From assembly GCA_021153165.1 (NCBI GenBank), contig JAGKTZ010000042.1, positions 1-15,937 on the forward strand: 15,937 bases of DNA, in the 5' to 3' direction. The stretch's first letter is position 1. Each line of letters opens with the position of its first letter. The notes beneath the pieces were generated by a model that was given only the letters and a program-made list of their open reading frames with translations, was not told the DNA's origin and ran no database searches. Shown here one piece after another: positions 15,700-15,937 of the stretch. This DNA comes from Prevotellaceae bacterium. GTDB taxonomy: Bacteria > Bacteroidota > Bacteroidia > Bacteroidales > Bacteroidaceae. Made by a program: the position numbers and the translations under genes.

Positions 15700-15839
15700 C
15701 TACGAAAAAAATAAAAAAAACTTTCTGTTGTTGAAACCGCCTGTGGATAAACGGTGAGTAGGGTGCTTTTGAAATGTTAAAAAAAATCCATCTACATCAA
15801 TCGAGATGAAGACGCCCTGCCCCATGTATTATCTTTGCA
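15700..15839 (+). repeat. Right copy (B) of the 140-bp direct repeat with promoter signals
   Basis: Direct repeat of 9975-10113 at about 83% identity by hand alignment. It contains the same A7-T-A8-CTTTC tract, TTTTGAAATGTTAAAAAAAA, the inverted repeat TCTACATC-N6-GATGAAGA (15791-15812) and TATCTTTG (15830-15837). The loop of the inverted repeat differs from copy A while both arms are unchanged. It sits directly before the gene at 15875, so this copy is probably an active promoter. Confidence 0.85.
15830..15837 (+). promoter_or_regulatory. -7 promoter element in repeat copy B
   Basis: TATCTTTG fits TAnnTTTG. The start point would be about 15842-15844, giving a leader of about 30 nt before the ATG at 15875. 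As in copy A there is no TTTG -33 box, and the conserved inverted repeat takes its place. Confidence 0.6.
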
Positions 15840-15874
15840 CTACCCGTTGGCGGAATTAATTTAAGTTGATAAAT

Positions 15875-15937
15875 ATGAGTAAAAAGTTGCACATATCGCT
15901 GATTTTTAGTAACTTAGTGGTGTTCAAAACATTAAGT
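15875..15937 (+). CDS. 5' end of an unidentified gene, cut by the window end
   Basis: Twenty-one codons are present (MSKKLHISL... to ...FKTLS) with no stop before the window ends. Two lysines followed by a hydrophobic stretch could be a signal peptide or membrane helix, but this is too short to assign a family. Support for a real gene is its position 38 bp after the -7 box of repeat copy B. No Shine-Dalgarno sequence is seen, as is common in this phylum. Confidence 0.5.
   Translation, partial: MSKKLHISLIFSNLVVFKTLS

Larger units (their letters stand above)
15307..15874. other. 568-bp divergent intergenic region
   Basis: No gene recognised. It holds the glycosidase promoter, a C9 homopolymer (15402-15410), a - strand hairpin with a T-run (15552-15578), AT-rich TATATGTATAT-type sequence (about 15588-15620), a short TGAAA/TTTCA hairpin near 15630-15645, and repeat copy B (15700-15839) with a promoter for the gene at 15875. 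About 35 nt of leader follow before that ATG. Confidence 0.7.

Noticed and set aside
15307..15700. Invertible promoter (phase switch) upstream of the glycosidase gene
   Set aside because: I looked for a pair of inverted repeats flanking the promoter and found none longer than about 6 bp.

Overview
The window looks like chromosomal DNA of a Bacteroidota bacterium, most likely Prevotellaceae or a near relative. Three things point there: the promoters I can recognise have the TAnnTTTG -7 element of this phylum, Shine-Dalgarno sequences are mostly absent, and the large secreted enzyme ends in a type IX secretion (Por) sorting tail of the form YDLSGRRV...GIYIINGKKV. Gene content alone does not give the genus.

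Positions 194-9729 carry eight genes on the + strand: argB (arginine biosynthesis), a U32-family RNA-modification-type protein, a YihX-like HAD phosphatase, ribF (FMN/FAD synthesis), a CPBP-family membrane protease, dusB (tRNA dihydrouridine synthase), a membrane calcineurin-like phosphoesterase, and pnp (polynucleotide phosphorylase). Two junctions overlap (U32/HAD by 17 bp, ribF/CPBP by ATGA), which suggests small translationally coupled units. This is housekeeping metabolism and RNA maturation or decay. The intergenic regions are richer than the genes suggest. The argB leader holds a 21-bp tandem repeat, an 11-bp perfect inverted repeat and a possible RBS-sequestering stem. The dusB-phosphoesterase gap holds four imperfect A/T palindromes, and a related unit lies in the argB leader.

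After pnp the character changes. One 5-kb gene on the - strand (10279-15306) encodes a 1675-residue secreted enzyme. In order it has a signal peptide, a GEVED-like beta domain, a GH123 (DUF4091) beta-N-acetylgalactosaminidase module with a DE dyad, a beta-trefoil-like module, a GH33 sialidase with three Asp boxes and its catalytic residues, a second beta-trefoil-like module, and a T9SS tail. The pairing suggests an enzyme for glycans in which GalNAc and sialic acid sit on the same galactose, such as the Sd(a) epitope of colonic mucin or ganglioside GM2. That specificity is an inference. No SusC/SusD pair or other glycan gene is visible around it.

This gene lies between two direct copies of a roughly 140-bp promoter-like repeat, about 83% identical by hand alignment (9975-10113 and 15700-15839). 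Both copies contain A-tracts, a conserved inverted repeat and a TATCTTTG -7 box. The right copy drives a gene that runs off the window end (starting at 15875). The left copy has no gene after it and points into the 3' end of the glycosidase gene. The arrangement suggests either insertion of the glycosidase gene beside a duplicated promoter or loss of a gene behind the left copy.
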